DNA from: Fimbriiglobus sp.
GTDB lineage: Bacteria > Planctomycetota > Planctomycetia > Gemmatales > Gemmataceae
Direction of reading: 5' to 3'
NCBI GenBank assembly: GCA_022841795.1
Contig: JALHQU010000019.1
Coordinates: 1-59,991, forward strand
Length of the DNA: 59,991 bases
Under the pieces are notes generated by a model that did not search any database, was not told where the DNA came from, and worked only from the letters and a program-made list of their open reading frames with translations. Positions within the stretch are counted from its first letter, which is position 1. Each line of letters opens with the position of its first letter. This document shows, piece after piece, positions 59,086 to 59,991 of this stretch. The position numbers and the translations under genes are program-made.

Positions 59086-59991
59086 ATGGGACTCCGAGCG
59101 AAACACGGCCGGCACCCCGTCGTCCTCGGGCCCGAAATCGGGTCCGGGGGCCAGGGGACGGTCTACCGGGACGCGAATCGGCCGGGCGTCGTCCTCAAGC
59201 TGCCCGACCACCCGCCGCCGGACTACGAGCGGAAGCTGGATGCGATGATCGCCCAGCCGCCGCACGGGCTGAACGACCCGTCCGCCCCGGCCGCGGCGGC
59301 GTGGCCTTCCGACGTCGTGATCGACGCCGACGGGCGGTGCGTGGGCCACGTGACGCCGCTCGTTCCGGGCCGCATCCCGATCGGCGAGTTGTTCAACCCG
59401 GCGACCTGCCCGGCCGGGACCGACTACCGGGTGCTGGTGACCGCGGCCCGCAACGTCTGCACCATCGCCGCCCGCTTCCACGCGGCCGGCGTGGTCGGCG
59501 GGGACGTGTTCAACCTCCGCAACCTGCTGGTCGACCCGGCGAACGGGCACGTCGCCGCCATCGACTGCGACTCGGCCCAGGTGCGGGCCGGGGGGCAGGT
59601 GTTCGAGGGCCAGGGGTGGATGGTCGAGTACACCGCCCCGAGGTTCCAGACGACGCAACCGCCGGGCACCCCGCGGACGCCGGCCGACGACCAGTTCGCC
59701 GTGCATGTGCTCGGGTTCCAGGCGCTGATGGGCGGGCACCACCCGTACGGGGGGGTGCCCCGGCGGGGCGGGACGGCCGTCCCGATCGGCACCCGGATCG
59801 CCAACGGCTGGTGGGCCTACGGCCGCAAGGGCGCGTACCGCCCGCCGAAGGGTGCCCCGCCGTTCGACGGCCTGCCGGCCGACGTCCGCTCGCTGTTCCG
59901 GCTCGTGTTTGAGGACGGGCACGCCGACCCGATCCGCCGTCCGGCGGCGCAGACGCTGGCCGACGCGCTCGACGGCTGGCTCGCGGCGGGC
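59086..59991 (+). CDS. Divergent protein kinase-like protein, 3' end outside window
   Basis: The frame starts MGLRAKHGRHPVVLGPEIGSG after GGGAGG and runs off the window without a stop (302 codons seen). GSGGQG (19-24) and K38 (VVLKLP) form the N-lobe. The catalytic loop is GGDVFNLRN (D140), with no His-Arg-Asp and one extra residue before Asn. The metal-binding motif is IDCDSAQ (D160/D162) instead of DFG, as in kinases of the TerY-P type. It is probably cotranscribed with the VWA gene. Confidence 0.8.
   Translation, partial: MGLRAKHGRHPVVLGPEIGSGGQGTVYRDANRPGVVLKLPDHPPPDYERKLDAMIAQPPHGLNDPSAPAAAAWPSDVVIDADGRCVGHVTPLVPGRIPIGELFNPATCPAGTDYRVLVTAARNVCTIAARFHAAGVVGGDVFNLRNLLVDPANGHVAAIDCDSAQVRAGGQVFEGQGWMVEYTAPRFQTTQPPGTPRTPADDQFAVHVLGFQALMGGHHPYGGVPRRGGTAVPIGTRIANGWWAYGRKGAYRPPKGAPPFDGLPADVRSLFRLVFEDGHADPIRRPAAQTLADALDGWLAAG

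Overview
The window is very GC-rich DNA with features typical of the planctomycete family Gemmataceae. These include a two-gene ECF sigma factor plus Ser/Thr kinase-TPR unit, many intergenic palindromic repeats, Val/Thr/Cys repeat proteins, lipoproteins of unknown function and a protein built from GLPGGSSL-type repeats. No rRNA, tRNA or CRISPR array was seen. All assignments come from reading the sequence; no database search was run.

Layout. (1) 0-4.6 kb is chromosomal housekeeping: the end of a repeat protein, two small unknowns, shikimate kinase (aroK), a prepilin peptidase and hisH. Several unrelated inverted-repeat families sit between these genes. (2) 4.8-9.4 kb is a minimal HK97-type head set (small gene, portal, prohead protease, major capsid) behind a recognisable promoter. 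The capsid gene loses its C-terminus at about base 9,000. (3) 9.3-18.2 kb is a stress/redox-like block: RclC-like membrane protein, ECF sigma factor with a small zinc-type anti-sigma candidate, cupin, two NAD(P)-binding Rossmann proteins, alpha/beta hydrolase, zinc alcohol dehydrogenase, and an HxlR regulator divergent from a DUF6130 protein. Related 0.2-0.3 kb sequences lie at 8,989 and 18,375, on either side of this block. (4) 18.7-30.6 kb holds the kinase/sigma pair, a second alpha/beta hydrolase, an isochorismatase-type hydrolase, a monooxygenase-like membrane protein, a YtcJ-like amidohydrolase, a peptidase M17 N-domain protein, a lipoprotein, pirin and wrbA remnants, and an MFS exporter.

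(5) 30.7-46.0 kb is a defence island, all on the minus strand. A three-gene operon (DUF6361-like protein, phospholipase-D-fold protein, large SNF2-type helicase) resembles the Azaca anti-phage system. It is followed by a complete type I-G CRISPR effector set (cas3, csx17/cas8, csb1/cas7, csb2/cas5-cas6). No cas1, cas2, cas4 or CRISPR array is present in the window.

(6) 46.2-60 kb looks like a plasmid or integrated-plasmid backbone: a RepA-like initiator, three 19-bp iterons spaced exactly 33 bp, a small ribbon-helix-helix-like partner, ParA, a DUF1016 nuclease with a coupled proline-rich protein, a small protein ending in an SSB-like acidic tip, a DUF932 protein, a four-repeat protein, an amidase, ParB, and a VWA protein with a divergent kinase (TerY-P-like), the last running off the window. 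The defence island directly abuts this replication/partition module, so the two may have travelled together. Chromosomal genes at the left end argue that the module is integrated, unless the whole contig is a large secondary replicon.
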